From an uncultured Eubacteriales bacterium (lineage in GTDB: Bacteria; Bacillota; Clostridia; Oscillospirales; CAG-272), in contig CAKSSY010000027.1 of assembly GCA_934489945.1 (NCBI GenBank), positions 1 through 21,970 on the forward strand: a DNA stretch of 21,970 nt, read 5' to 3'. Both the position numbers and the translations under genes were made by a program. Below are positions 1-7,794 of the stretch, piece after piece. The notes under the pieces are model-generated. The model made no database searches and had not been told where the DNA came from. It saw only the letters and a program-made list of their open reading frames with translations. Positions within the stretch are counted from its first letter, which is position 1. Each line of letters begins with the position of its first letter.

Positions 1-95
1 GTATCACCGTTATCGTCCCCCGCGGAATCGGTATAACAGAGCCGATTTCCGTCAAGGTCACGGCACTTGTCGATTTTTTGAGAACGGGCATTTGA
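1..95 (+). CDS. aroB: 3-dehydroquinate synthase, C-terminal end (partial)
   Basis: The frame beginning at base 3 is open from the window edge to a TGA at 93-95 and gives about 30 residues, beginning ITVIVPRGIG and ending in VDFLRTGI. This resembles the last strand and helix of 3-dehydroquinate synthase, which closes the ring of DAHP to give 3-dehydroquinate in the shikimate pathway. The stop lies only 4 bases before the aroA start, and the rest of the pathway follows on the same strand, so context supports the call. Only the tail is visible and no catalytic motif can be checked. Another shikimate-operon protein is possible. Confidence 0.6.
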   Translation, partial: ITVIVPRGIGITEPISVKVTALVDFLRTGI

Positions 96-99
96 TATT

Positions 100-1410
100 A
101 TGGAACTGATTCTGCAAAATCCACAACTCGGAGGCGAAGTAACCGCTCCACCCTCAAAATCCATGGCACACCGACTCCTTGTCTGTGCCGCACTCGCAGA
201 CCGTCCCTGCCATATTCCCCTCGGAGAACCGAGCGGTGACATTATCGCCACACTCTCCTGCCTTGAGCAACTCGGCGCGTCCATTCTCCGTGAAGAGAAT
301 GAGGAAGCAGTTTTTTCCGTCACACCGATCCGAAAAATCCGAAAAAATGTCGTTCTTGATTGCGGAGAATCCGGCTCCACTCTTCGGTTTTTACTTCCCG
401 TCAGCACGGCACTCGGTGCCGATGCCGCGTTTTTCATGCACGGAAGACTCCCGAATCGCCCTCTCGCACCGATTCTGAACGAATTGGAAGCACACGGCAT
501 CACGCTCTCTCCCGATGGTACAAACCCGTTTTATGCCAGCGGAACCCTGCCCCCCGGCAGTTTTTCGGTTTGCTCCGACCAGTCCACACAGTTTGCAAGC
601 GGACTGCTGTTGGCTTTGCCACATATCGGCAGGTATGTCCCCGGTCTTTTGCCGACGGATGAACCCGGCTTTGCATCGCTTCGCGTCACGGGAGAGCTTG
701 CCCGCTCTCCGTATCTTGCCATGACCCTTTCGGCACTTGAAATTTTTGGATTGTCGCCCACCGTCCGCGACGTCGGTGAAGATGTAATGTATGACATTCC
801 GCTGGGAATGCCATTTGTCCCCCCTGCATCACTTACCGTAGAGGGAGATTGGTCAAACGCCGCCTTTTGGCTTGCCGCCGGTGCAATCGGAGAAAATTCC
901 GTAACGGTTCGGGGGCTGAAAGCCAAATCGGCACAAGGAGATAAAAGAATCCTTTCGGTTCTCGAACAATTCGGTGCCATGGTTTTGCAGGGTGACAGCT
1001 ACGCCATTGTCCGCCATGCTCCTCTGCGTGGTATCCGCCTGTATGCTGCCGAGATTCCTGACCTCGTCCCCGTGATTGCCGCAGTTGCCGCCGTAAGCGA
1101 AGGGGAAACCGTGATAAATGGCATTCAGAATCTTCGGTATAAAGAAAGCGACCGTCTTTCTTCCATTTGCCTCATGCTGTCGTCACTCGGTGCCGATATC
1201 CGTGCCTCGGGGAACAGTCTGCGGGTTTTCGGAAAATCCATGTTGCGAGGCGGCAAAATTCCCCCTTCAAACGACCATCGTATCGTAATGGCGGCGGCAA
1301 TCGCCTCCATAAGATGCAAAGAACCGGTCATCATTCCCGATAGGGAAGTCGTGTGCAAATCTTATCCGACATTTTTTACCGAGTTTGAACGTCTTGAGAA
1401 AAACAGATGA
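100..1410 (+). CDS. aroA: 3-phosphoshikimate 1-carboxyvinyltransferase (EPSP synthase)
   Basis: This cytoplasmic enzyme transfers the enolpyruvyl group of PEP to shikimate 3-phosphate, the sixth shikimate step. The 436-residue length is normal for the family. Visible signatures, in order, are PPSKSMAHR at 17-25 (Lys20, Arg25), GESGSTLRF at 89-97, the STQFASGLLLA stretch, DWSNAAFW, the catalytic-Asp region PDLVP (Asp321), RYKESDR at 346-352 and DHR at 392-394. The ATG at 100 follows the preceding stop by 4 bases and has no good Shine-Dalgarno, which suggests translational coupling to aroB. The GESGS glycine-rich loop has Glu-Ser where many enzymes have Asn-Ala/Ser. Whether it is glyphosate sensitive cannot be judged reliably by eye. 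Confidence 0.97.
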   Translation: MELILQNPQLGGEVTAPPSKSMAHRLLVCAALADRPCHIPLGEPSGDIIATLSCLEQLGASILREENEEAVFSVTPIRKIRKNVVLDCGESGSTLRFLLPVSTALGADAAFFMHGRLPNRPLAPILNELEAHGITLSPDGTNPFYASGTLPPGSFSVCSDQSTQFASGLLLALPHIGRYVPGLLPTDEPGFASLRVTGELARSPYLAMTLSALEIFGLSPTVRDVGEDVMYDIPLGMPFVPPASLTVEGDWSNAAFWLAAGAIGENSVTVRGLKAKSAQGDKRILSVLEQFGAMVLQGDSYAIVRHAPLRGIRLYAAEIPDLVPVIAAVAAVSEGETVINGIQNLRYKESDRLSSICLMLSSLGADIRASGNSLRVFGKSMLRGGKIPPSNDHRIVMAAAIASIRCKEPVIIPDREVVCKSYPTFFTEFERLEKNR

Positions 1411-1423
1411 AAGAAGAATCGAC

Positions 1424-2026
1424 ATGAACTATATTCTTGCCTCAAAATCTCCGCGCCGTAAGGAAATTCTTGAGAATATCGGTCTGCACTTCCACATCGT
1501 CACCGTGCCGACAGATGAGACCTGTGCCGAGCACGATCCGTGCCGATATGTAACCGAACTTGCCGTGCGAAAGGGGCACGCGGTTCTTGAACAACTGCAA
1601 AAAAATGGAAAACTGACTCCCGATACACTGATAATTGCCTCGGACACCGTTGTTGCCTGCAACGGCGAAGTTCTCGGCAAACCGCAGGACCGCACAGATG
1701 CTGCTCGTATGCTCAAAATGTTCTCGGACAAAACGCACACGGTCGTCAGCGGCGTAGCAATTCTTTCAGAAAATCATACAGCCGTAGATGCCGAGATCAC
1801 AGAGGTTGTGTTTGACAAAATACCGCCGCACGAAATCGATCTCTACACCGCCACCGATGAGCCTTACGATAAGGCAGGAGCCTACGCCATTCAAGGGTTT
1901 GCTTCGCTTTGGATTAAAGGGATACGCGGAGATTATTTCAATGTTGTCGGCTTTCCCGTCAAACGCTTTTCCGAAATGCTGAAACGGGAATTTGGTATAA
2001 GCCTTGCCGATGAGATCGGAAAATAA
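1424..2026 (+). CDS. maf: Maf-family nucleotide pyrophosphatase
   Basis: Maf proteins hydrolyse (modified) nucleoside triphosphates such as dTTP and UTP to monophosphates and pyrophosphate, and are implicated in housecleaning and septum inhibition. The 200-residue product starts with the family signature ASKSPRR at 6-12, carries SDTVV with the likely catalytic Asp74 and GKPQD, and ends with the YDKAGAYAIQG and GDYFNVVGFP motifs. An in-frame ATG at 1385 exists, but it would overlap aroA and place 13 residues before a conserved N-terminus. The ATG at 1424 follows a purine-rich GAAAGAAG at correct distance and is preferred. It is embedded between aroA and aroC, 13 bases after aroA and 10 bases before aroC, so it is co-transcribed with the shikimate genes without an obvious metabolic link. 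Confidence 0.93.
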   Translation: MNYILASKSPRRKEILENIGLHFHIVTVPTDETCAEHDPCRYVTELAVRKGHAVLEQLQKNGKLTPDTLIIASDTVVACNGEVLGKPQDRTDAARMLKMFSDKTHTVVSGVAILSENHTAVDAEITEVVFDKIPPHEIDLYTATDEPYDKAGAYAIQGFASLWIKGIRGDYFNVVGFPVKRFSEMLKREFGISLADEIGK

Positions 2027-2036
2027 GGAGAAAATT

Positions 2037-3140
2037 ATGTCAACCAAATACGGAATCGCCCTTGACCTTTCGGTCTACGGCGGTTCGCATGACAGTGAGA
2101 TCGGCGTGTACATCGCAGGATTGCCACAGGGGATAAAAATCGACCGCGATGTTCTTGCCGCATTTCTTGCCAGACGTGCCCCCGGACAAAACGAATATTC
2201 CACCACAAGACAGGAGTCGGATGTTCCGATCTTTCTTTCGGGACTTGCCGTGGACGGGACCCTTACCGGAGAACCGCTTCATGCTGTCATCCAAAACACG
2301 GATGCAAGACACAAAGATTACCCGACAAAACTCCGGATACCAAGACCCTCTCATGCAGATTTTGCCGCCTATCAAAAATATAAAGGAAATATCGACCTGC
2401 GCGGGGGCGGCATTTTTTCGGGCAGACTTACCGCCCCGCTCTGTGTTGCAGGCGGTATCTGCCTTCAGATTCTTGCGACACGGGGCATCGATATTGCCGC
2501 ACACATTTATACCGTAAAAGATATTGCCGATACCCCTTTTGATCCCGTTCGCGTCGGAAAACACGATTTTGACATCTTGCGCTCCCATTCTTTCCCGACA
2601 CTTGATGAGGAAAAAGGGACACAAATGCGCCGCCTCATTCTGGATGCCAAAGAAGCGGGAGACTCTGTCGGTGGCATTGCCGAAACCGCTGTTACGGGAC
2701 TTCCTGTCGGCATCGGAGAGCATATGTTCTATGGACTGGAAAGCCGTATTTCTTCCATTGTGTTCTCTGTTCCAGCCGTCAAGGGTGTGGAATTCGGAGA
2801 CGGCTTTGCCTCGTCACATCTGTACGGCTCCGAAAACAACGATCCTTTCCGTTATGACGAATCCGGAAACGTTCGGACCTCAACCAATCACGCCGGTGGA
2901 ATTCTCGGGGGCATGAGCAACGGAATGCCGCTTCTCTTCCGTGCGGCGGTCAAGCCGACTCCCTCCATTGCGATTGAACAGAACAGTGTGGATCTTGTGA
3001 CGCATGAAAATGTAAAACTCCGGATTCCCGGTCGCCACGATCCCTGTATTCTTCCGCGCATAATTCCCGTCATGGAAGCCGTCACGGCAATCGCAATCCT
3101 TGACGCAATACTAACAGATAAAAGGAATTCCATTCAATGA
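2037..3140 (+). CDS. aroC: Chorismate synthase
   Basis: This FMN-dependent enzyme converts EPSP to chorismate, the last common aromatic step. The 367-residue product has the expected series of motifs: GGSHDSEIG at 15-23 (His18), RRAPGQNEYSTTRQESD, RIPRPSHADF, the RGGGIFSGRLTAP loop, NHAGGILGGMSNG, and GRHDPCILPR near the C-terminus. The first motif departs from the usual GESHG form (GGSHD here), but the histidine is kept. The start is fixed by AAGGAG at 2025-2030, six bases before ATG 2037, which rules out a longer in-frame start at 2004 inside maf. It overlaps the next gene by 4 bases. Confidence 0.97.
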   Translation: MSTKYGIALDLSVYGGSHDSEIGVYIAGLPQGIKIDRDVLAAFLARRAPGQNEYSTTRQESDVPIFLSGLAVDGTLTGEPLHAVIQNTDARHKDYPTKLRIPRPSHADFAAYQKYKGNIDLRGGGIFSGRLTAPLCVAGGICLQILATRGIDIAAHIYTVKDIADTPFDPVRVGKHDFDILRSHSFPTLDEEKGTQMRRLILDAKEAGDSVGGIAETAVTGLPVGIGEHMFYGLESRISSIVFSVPAVKGVEFGDGFASSHLYGSENNDPFRYDESGNVRTSTNHAGGILGGMSNGMPLLFRAAVKPTPSIAIEQNSVDLVTHENVKLRIPGRHDPCILPRIIPVMEAVTAIAILDAILTDKRNSIQ

Positions 3141-4354
3141 AACTCACACATTGCTCCACCATCATTGCCAGCTTTATCGGCTATATTACGCAGGCAATCA
3201 CCATCAACTTTGCACCGCTTCTGTTTGTCACCTTCGGAAATCAGTTTCAGCTCTCCTACTCCAAAATCAGTTCTCTGATTGCCGTCACCTTTTGCATTCA
3301 GCTTTTCACCGATGCCATTACTTCGCGTTTTCCGTCGCTTTTCCGTCCGCGGCAGACCGTAGTCCTTGCACAACTGTTTGCCTGCATCGGCATTGCCGGT
3401 TTCGGACTTTTTCCGAAATTTCTGCCGCCCTATCCCGCGCTTTTGCTTGCGGTAATCCTCAGCGGTGCCGGAAGCGGACTCGTTGAGGTCATGGTGACCC
3501 CTATCGTGGAATCCTGCCCTACTGACCGCAAATCCGCCTTTATGTGCCTGCTTCATTCCTTCTATTGCTGGGGACAAATGCTTGTAACACTCCTCTCTAC
3601 CTTCTATTTTTCGCTTGTCGGAATCGGAAACTGGGAATATCTTGCCTATCTTTGGGCGTGTATCCCTCTGCTCGACCTCGTTCTTTTCTGTTTCGTTCCG
3701 ATTTATCCGATCGGAAGCGAAGAGGGGGCAAACGACACCCGTTCCTATATGAAAAATAAAGTTTTCTGGTTGATTTTTGTCATGATGATTTGCAGCGGAG
3801 CCGCTGAACAGGCAATGAGCCAGTGGGCATCTACCTTTGCTGAAACCGGACTCGGTGTCGATAAAGCACTCGGCGATCTTCTGGGTCCTTGCCTGTTTGC
3901 CGCCCTGATGGGATGTTCGCGTGTACTTTATGCCAAAGTCGGAGACAGAATTTCGTTAAACCGCTTTATGGCATTGTCGGGAGGACTTTGCATCGTGTCC
4001 TACCTGCTCGCGGCACTCTCGGGCAATCCCATTCTTTCGCTTGTAGGATGCGCACTGTGCGGATTGTCGGTTGGTGTCATGTGGCCCGGAAACATCAGTA
4101 ATGCCTCGGCACTTCTGCCGGGAAGCGGCATTTCGATGTTTGCCTTTCTGGCATTGGCTGGCGACATCGGATGTTTGGCGGGACCGTCTCTCGTCGGTAC
4201 GGTTGCAGAACGATTCGGCAATAATATCCGAGTCTCATTCCTCCTCTCTCTGATCTTCCCCGTTGGCTTGCTTATAGCCCTTGCCCTCTCGGTTCATTAT
4301 GCCAAAAAGGAGAAACAAAAAAATGGAAATACAAACCATCCGTACACAAATTGA
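3137..4354 (+). CDS. MFS transporter embedded in the shikimate operon
   Basis: This is a 405-residue integral membrane protein with about 12 hydrophobic segments in two halves and a hydrophilic central loop near residues 195-210 (PIGSEEGANDTRSYMKNK). Its overall layout resembles fucose/glucose-permease-like members of the major facilitator superfamily. The start ATG overlaps the aroC stop as ATGA, with AAAGGA at 3121-3126. The 3' end overlaps the chorismate mutase gene by 32 bases, so it is a true operon member and not an insertion. The substrate cannot be read from sequence. Because all neighbours make chorismate, an aromatic compound, shikimate-pathway intermediate or related metabolite is a reasonable guess, but it is only inference. 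Confidence 0.88.
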   Translation: MKLTHCSTIIASFIGYITQAITINFAPLLFVTFGNQFQLSYSKISSLIAVTFCIQLFTDAITSRFPSLFRPRQTVVLAQLFACIGIAGFGLFPKFLPPYPALLLAVILSGAGSGLVEVMVTPIVESCPTDRKSAFMCLLHSFYCWGQMLVTLLSTFYFSLVGIGNWEYLAYLWACIPLLDLVLFCFVPIYPIGSEEGANDTRSYMKNKVFWLIFVMMICSGAAEQAMSQWASTFAETGLGVDKALGDLLGPCLFAALMGCSRVLYAKVGDRISLNRFMALSGGLCIVSYLLAALSGNPILSLVGCALCGLSVGVMWPGNISNASALLPGSGISMFAFLALAGDIGCLAGPSLVGTVAERFGNNIRVSFLLSLIFPVGLLIALALSVHYAKKEKQKNGNTNHPYTN

Positions 4355-4592
4355 TAAGACGGACCGCGAAATTGTTTCCCTGCTTGTCCGTCGAATGAAC
4401 TTGTGCGCTGAAATCGCCGACTGTAAAGCAAAAAGCGGTCTGCCCGTGCGCGACGAAACCCGGGAAGAGGAACTTCTGGCAAACATTGCCCAACTCTCCG
4501 GCGCGTTTTCGCCCTATATGCAAAATGTTTATCGGGAAATTCTCAGTCAGTCCCGCGCATACCAGAGTGAACGCATGGCAAAAAAACGATGA
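4323..4592 (+). CDS. Chorismate mutase, AroQ (all-helical) class
   Basis: It rearranges chorismate to prephenate, committing it to phenylalanine and tyrosine. The 89-residue protein is the size of a stand-alone AroQ-class mutase and shows the family pattern of an N-terminal Arg (Arg7), an IDKTDREIVSLLVRRM helix, a K...SGLPVRDETREEE segment and a C-terminal helix. The start at 4323 is chosen because AAGGAG at 4307-4312 precedes it by 10 bases. An in-frame ATG at 4281 lacks such a site and would add an atypical basic extension. The gene starts inside the MFS gene and overlaps aroE-aroK by 4 bases. There is no fused prephenate dehydratase or DAHP synthase domain. Confidence 0.93.
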   Translation: MEIQTIRTQIDKTDREIVSLLVRRMNLCAEIADCKAKSGLPVRDETREEELLANIAQLSGAFSPYMQNVYREILSQSRAYQSERMAKKR

Positions 4593-5830
4593 TTCACGCC
4601 CCTCATTTCCGTGCGGGATTGCTGGGTGAATGCCTTTTACACTCTTATTCGCCGCGTATTCACCGCGAGCTTGCCGACTATTCCTATTCCCTTTTTGAAA
4701 TGCCGGAAGCCGAAGTTTCCGCATTCCTTTCAAGTAACAGATTCGATGCCCTCAATGTCACAATCCCCTATAAAAAAACCGTCCTGCCCTTTCTTTCTGG
4801 CATTTCGGAAGAGGCACGGCGCATCGGTTCGGTGAATACCATCACAAGGACACCAAACGGACTGTTCGGCGATAATACCGATTATTTCGGATTTTCCTGC
4901 CTGCTTGACCAAAGCGGAATTTGCGTCCGCGGCAGGAAGGTTCTGATTCTCGGAAGCGGCGGAGCTTCCGAGACGGCACGCACAGTCTGCACCGACCGCG
5001 GTGCAGAGATTACGGTTATTTCCCGGAACGGCAGGGACAATTACAGCAATCTCGAACGTCACCGCAACGCTGATGTAATCGTCAATACCACCCCCGTCGG
5101 GATGTTTCCCGGGAACGGCAAGGTTCCGCTTGATCTTACATTTTTTCCTCGTCTTTCCGGTGTGATCGATATGATTTACAATCCCGCCAAAACCGGACTT
5201 CTGCTGAATGCCGAACGCCTCGGAATCCCTTTTGTCGGTGGGCTTGTCATGCTCGTGGCGCAGGCAAAACAGGCATGTGAGTTGTTCCTCGGAGAAACCA
5301 TCGATAACCGCGAAATTGACCGCATTGTCCGAAAAATCTCCGCCGAAACCGAAAACCTCATTCTTGTCGGAATGCCGGGATGCGGAAAAACCACCATCGG
5401 TAAAGCATTGGCAATACGGATGGGCAGACGTTTTCTCGACACCGATGACGCAATCGCTGAAAAAACGGGCAGAACACCATCCGAAATATTGCGTTCTGAC
5501 GGCATTGTCGTATTCCGACACCTTGAGACACAGTGCGTAGCCGAATTCGGCAAGCAAAACGGTGCCGTTATCGCAACCGGTGGCGGTGTTCCGACCGTAG
5601 CGGAAAATGCCGACCTGTTGCGACAGAACGGAAAAATTGTGTTCCTGCGACGCCCCCTCAAACTTCTGGCAAAAGAAAACCGCCCGCTTTCTTTGGCAAA
5701 ATCGATTGAAGAACTTGCCGCCGAACGGCTTCCGTTGTATGAATCTCTCGCCGACTTTTCGGTTGATAACGATGCCACGCCGGAAGAAGCCGTGTCACGA
5801 ATTCTGAAAATATGGGAGAAAACACGATGA
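4589..5830 (+). CDS. aroE-aroK: Bifunctional shikimate dehydrogenase / shikimate kinase fusion
   Basis: This 413-residue protein carries two consecutive shikimate-pathway activities. Residues 1 to about 250 are shikimate dehydrogenase: the substrate motif HSYSPRIH (Ser19, Ser21), NVTIPYK with catalytic Lys62, DNTD (Asn96-Asp98), the nucleotide-binding GSGGASETA at 122-130, VNTTPVGM and GLVMLVAQA. Residues from about 255 are shikimate kinase: P-loop GMPGCGKTT at 261-269, DTDDAI, FRHLE, GGGV, the NRPLS lid and RLPLY. So 3-dehydroshikimate could be reduced and then phosphorylated by one polypeptide. ATGA overlaps join it to chorismate mutase upstream and aroQ downstream. Both halves keep their key residues, so both are probably active. 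Confidence 0.95.
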   Translation: MIHAPHFRAGLLGECLLHSYSPRIHRELADYSYSLFEMPEAEVSAFLSSNRFDALNVTIPYKKTVLPFLSGISEEARRIGSVNTITRTPNGLFGDNTDYFGFSCLLDQSGICVRGRKVLILGSGGASETARTVCTDRGAEITVISRNGRDNYSNLERHRNADVIVNTTPVGMFPGNGKVPLDLTFFPRLSGVIDMIYNPAKTGLLLNAERLGIPFVGGLVMLVAQAKQACELFLGETIDNREIDRIVRKISAETENLILVGMPGCGKTTIGKALAIRMGRRFLDTDDAIAEKTGRTPSEILRSDGIVVFRHLETQCVAEFGKQNGAVIATGGGVPTVAENADLLRQNGKIVFLRRPLKLLAKENRPLSLAKSIEELAAERLPLYESLADFSVDNDATPEEAVSRILKIWEKTR

Positions 5831-6270
5831 AAATTCTCATTCTGAACGGTCCGAACCTGAATTTGCTCGGCATCCGGGAACCCAATATCTACGGCAAAGA
5901 AAGTTTTGCCGATCTTGAAGACTTTATCCGTCGAATTTGTGCAAACGCGGGCATAGAAGCCGAACTTTTTCAATCCAACCACGAAGGTGCCATCGTCGAT
6001 AAAATTCAGGAGGCATATGGAAGAATCGACGGCATTGTGATCAATCCCGCCGCTTATACACATACCAGTATTGCCATTCCCGATGCTCTTCGCGCCGTGA
6101 ATATCCCTACCGTAGAGGTACACCTCTCGGACATTTCCAAACGGGAAGATTTCCGGCACATATCCTACGTTTCCCCCTGTGCCGAAAAAACGATATGCGG
6201 CAAAGGCTTTGACGGCTATCGCGAAGCGATTGAATTTTTGAAAACATACTTTGACAACCAAAAAAATTGA
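5827..6270 (+). CDS. aroQ: 3-dehydroquinate dehydratase, type II
   Basis: It dehydrates 3-dehydroquinate to 3-dehydroshikimate. The 147-residue product is the normal size for the dodecameric type II enzyme and shows LNGPNLNLLG at 6-15, the active-site tyrosine region (Tyr22 in NIYG), FQSNHEG, INPAAYTHTS, and VEVHLSDISKREDFR containing the catalytic histidine. The start at 5827 overlaps the aroE-aroK stop (ATGA), and an in-frame ATG at 5812 would add only five residues. It is the last gene of the operon and is followed within 10 bases by a long perfect hairpin. Confidence 0.96.
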   Translation: MKILILNGPNLNLLGIREPNIYGKESFADLEDFIRRICANAGIEAELFQSNHEGAIVDKIQEAYGRIDGIVINPAAYTHTSIAIPDALRAVNIPTVEVHLSDISKREDFRHISYVSPCAEKTICGKGFDGYREAIEFLKTYFDNQKN

Positions 6271-6278
6271 ATCGAAAA

Positions 6279-6312
6279 GGGGCTGTTCAAACATCAATGT
6301 TTGAACAGCCCC
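6279..6312. terminator. 16-bp perfect hairpin between convergent aroQ and hslO
   Basis: The arm GGGGCTGTTCAAACAT (6279-6294) and its exact complement at 6297-6312 are separated by only two bases, so a real loop would open a few pairs. On the minus strand the stem is followed by TTTT and, slightly further on, by a run of seven T, so it fits a terminator for the hslO operon. On the plus strand there is no immediate T run, although the hairpin lies 8 bases after the aroQ stop. It is also the outer hairpin of the degenerate repeat copy at 6279-6403. Confidence 0.6.
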
Positions 6313-6403
6313 TCAAATATGTCAGTCAGAATTCCGGCATTTTTGAGGCGATTCCGACTGTTTTTGCCTGCTTTTTTCATTTTCCGGATTCTTTTGGCGG
6401 CAA
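6279..6403 (-). repeat. Degenerate, inverted, shortened copy of the structured intergenic element
   Basis: Read 5'->3' on the plus strand, this matches the reverse complement of the element at 13762-13965. Shared blocks, in the same order, are the CTGTT...AACAG hairpin, ATTCCGGCATTTT (6331), GTTTTTGCCT (6360) and TTGGCGGCAA (6394). The block start spacings are 48, 29 and 34 bases here against 51, 29 and 35 in the full copy. The distal hairpin of the full copy is missing, and the match stops about 10 bases before the hslO stop codon. It fills the whole gap between two convergent operons. Confidence 0.72.
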
Positions 6404-6412
6404 TCCTCCCCT

Positions 6413-7300
6413 TCAGAAGAGTGAATTCAATTTTTCCTCATCAAACACATATTTCTTCCCGCAGAAGCGACATACCGCCTCAAGTTCGCGTTTTTTCCCC
6501 TCTGCCTGTTGTTCATTCAGCATCTCGGCTATTTTTTCTTTACCAAACGATCGAAACGCCTCCCGAATCCGCTCTTCCGAACACGTGCAACGATATTCGA
6601 CCTCCAGTTCATCGAAAATATCGAACGGAATGTCCCGAAGTGCAATCGCCATGATCTCCTCGTTGCTCTTCCCCTCCGCAAAATAATGCGAGATATTCGT
6701 AAGAGATGCAGCGTTTCGTTCTATGAGATCAACCGTAACGTTGTCGGCAAACGGAAGGAGCTGAATAAAGATACCGCCCGCCGCCGCACAGTCACAATCG
6801 GTTCCCACAAGAACTCCAAGTGCACAAACAGTCGGCACCTGCTCGCTGACGGCATAATAGGATGCAATATCCTCGGCGATCTCACCGCTGACAAGTTCTA
6901 CCGAACCATTGTACGGCTCCTCGCCGCCCGTGTCGCGGATCACCGTCAGCGTGCCGTGACCAATCGCGCCACCCACATCCAACTTTCCGTTCGTTTTCAA
7001 GGGAAGATCAACATGCGGGTTCTGAATATATCCGCGCACATTGCCGTGAAAATCCGCCGCTGCAATCAGCCCTCCTGCCTCTCCGTCCCCTTTGACAGCA
7101 ACCGTAAGCCGGTCCTCTTCTTCTCCCAGCATACTGCCCATAACGGAGGCAGCGGTCAAAAGTCTACCGAGTGCCGCGGTCGCCGTGGGTGAGGTTCTGT
7201 GAAATCGAATCGCCTCTCTGACAATAGATCTTGAATTGATTACATGAATCCGCGCGCTGCCGTCTTTGGTCATGGCGCGTAATATTGTTGATTTTTCCAT
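6413..7300 (-). CDS. hslO: Hsp33 redox-regulated chaperone
   Basis: Hsp33 is a cytosolic holdase activated by oxidative unfolding, when its zinc-binding cysteines form disulfides. The product has the N-terminal fold region (FHRTSPTATAALGR, GDGEAGG, GHGTLTVIRD, SGEIAEDIASYYAVSEQ) and the C-terminal zinc centre, CTC then CRFC. The two cysteine pairs are 36 residues apart, a little longer than in well-studied members. The start at 7300 (295 residues) is preferred because its N-terminus matches the family. An in-frame ATG at 7336 would add 12 residues. Either start lies inside the preceding glycosylase gene, so translation is probably coupled. It is the last gene of the murC operon. Confidence 0.94.
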   Translation of the reverse strand: MEKSTILRAMTKDGSARIHVINSRSIVREAIRFHRTSPTATAALGRLLTAASVMGSMLGEEEDRLTVAVKGDGEAGGLIAAADFHGNVRGYIQNPHVDLPLKTNGKLDVGGAIGHGTLTVIRDTGGEEPYNGSVELVSGEIAEDIASYYAVSEQVPTVCALGVLVGTDCDCAAAGGIFIQLLPFADNVTVDLIERNAASLTNISHYFAEGKSNEEIMAIALRDIPFDIFDELEVEYRCTCSEERIREAFRSFGKEKIAEMLNEQQAEGKKRELEAVCRFCGKKYVFDEEKLNSLF

Positions 7301-7794
7301 ACCGTATCCTGACTCTCCTTTGCAATCTCTTTCCACGCCTCAATCAGACGCTCCGCCGACCATGCCGCATTCGCGGGACTGGTAGACGGCAACCGCACAG
7401 CGGGAATTCCAATCGACGGGAATTGATATTTTCGATAAAGCGTATCCGCCGCAGTACCGTTGGTAAAAATACGTCTCACACGGCTTCCTGTCAGAATCGG
7501 TGTAAGATCTGTGGGAACCACTTGGCGAATCGAACTGTCCGATGAACCGACGATTTCACATGAACCAATCACATCATACAGAGCAATGCCGCAAGAATGC
7601 AGAAAATCCTTTTTTTCCGCCACACTGCCCGGCACCGGAACATGAAAAACCGCCGCCGTCACACGCCAGAACCGATTCTGCGGATGACCGTAAAAGAATC
7701 CCTCCGCGCGGGACCGTACCGATGGAAACGACCCGAGAATCAACACCGTGGAATCCTCATCAAACACCGGTGGAATCGGATGAACAATACTCAT
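7270..7794 (-). CDS. Hypoxanthine-DNA glycosylase (uracil-DNA glycosylase superfamily, family 6-like)
   Basis: It probably excises deaminated bases, chiefly hypoxanthine, from DNA as the first step of base excision repair. The 174-residue product shows the family features LILGSFPS near residue 18, FYGHPQNRFW near 34-43, a GIALYDVI segment and the C-terminal LPSTSPANA motif. Its start overlaps the upstream fusion gene's stop by 4 bases (ATGA), and its own 3' end overlaps the hslO start. The linkage to hslO suggests a shared role in coping with reactive nitrogen or oxygen damage, but that is inference. A general uracil-DNA glycosylase is less likely because the SPANA motif and GHPQNRFW are typical of the hypoxanthine branch. 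Confidence 0.85.
   Translation of the reverse strand: MSIVHPIPPVFDEDSTVLILGSFPSVRSRAEGFFYGHPQNRFWRVTAAVFHVPVPGSVAEKKDFLHSCGIALYDVIGSCEIVGSSDSSIRQVVPTDLTPILTGSRVRRIFTNGTAADTLYRKYQFPSIGIPAVRLPSTSPANAAWSAERLIEAWKEIAKESQDTVWKNQQYYAP

Noticed and set aside
1385..1423. Longer start for maf
   Set aside because: It would overlap aroA and add 13 residues before the conserved MNYILASKSPRR start. The purine-rich site before 1424 fits better.
5176..6297. 373-codon minus-strand open frame opposite aroE-aroK and aroQ
   Set aside because: Both plus-strand genes have full catalytic motif sets. The antisense translation shows no family signature.
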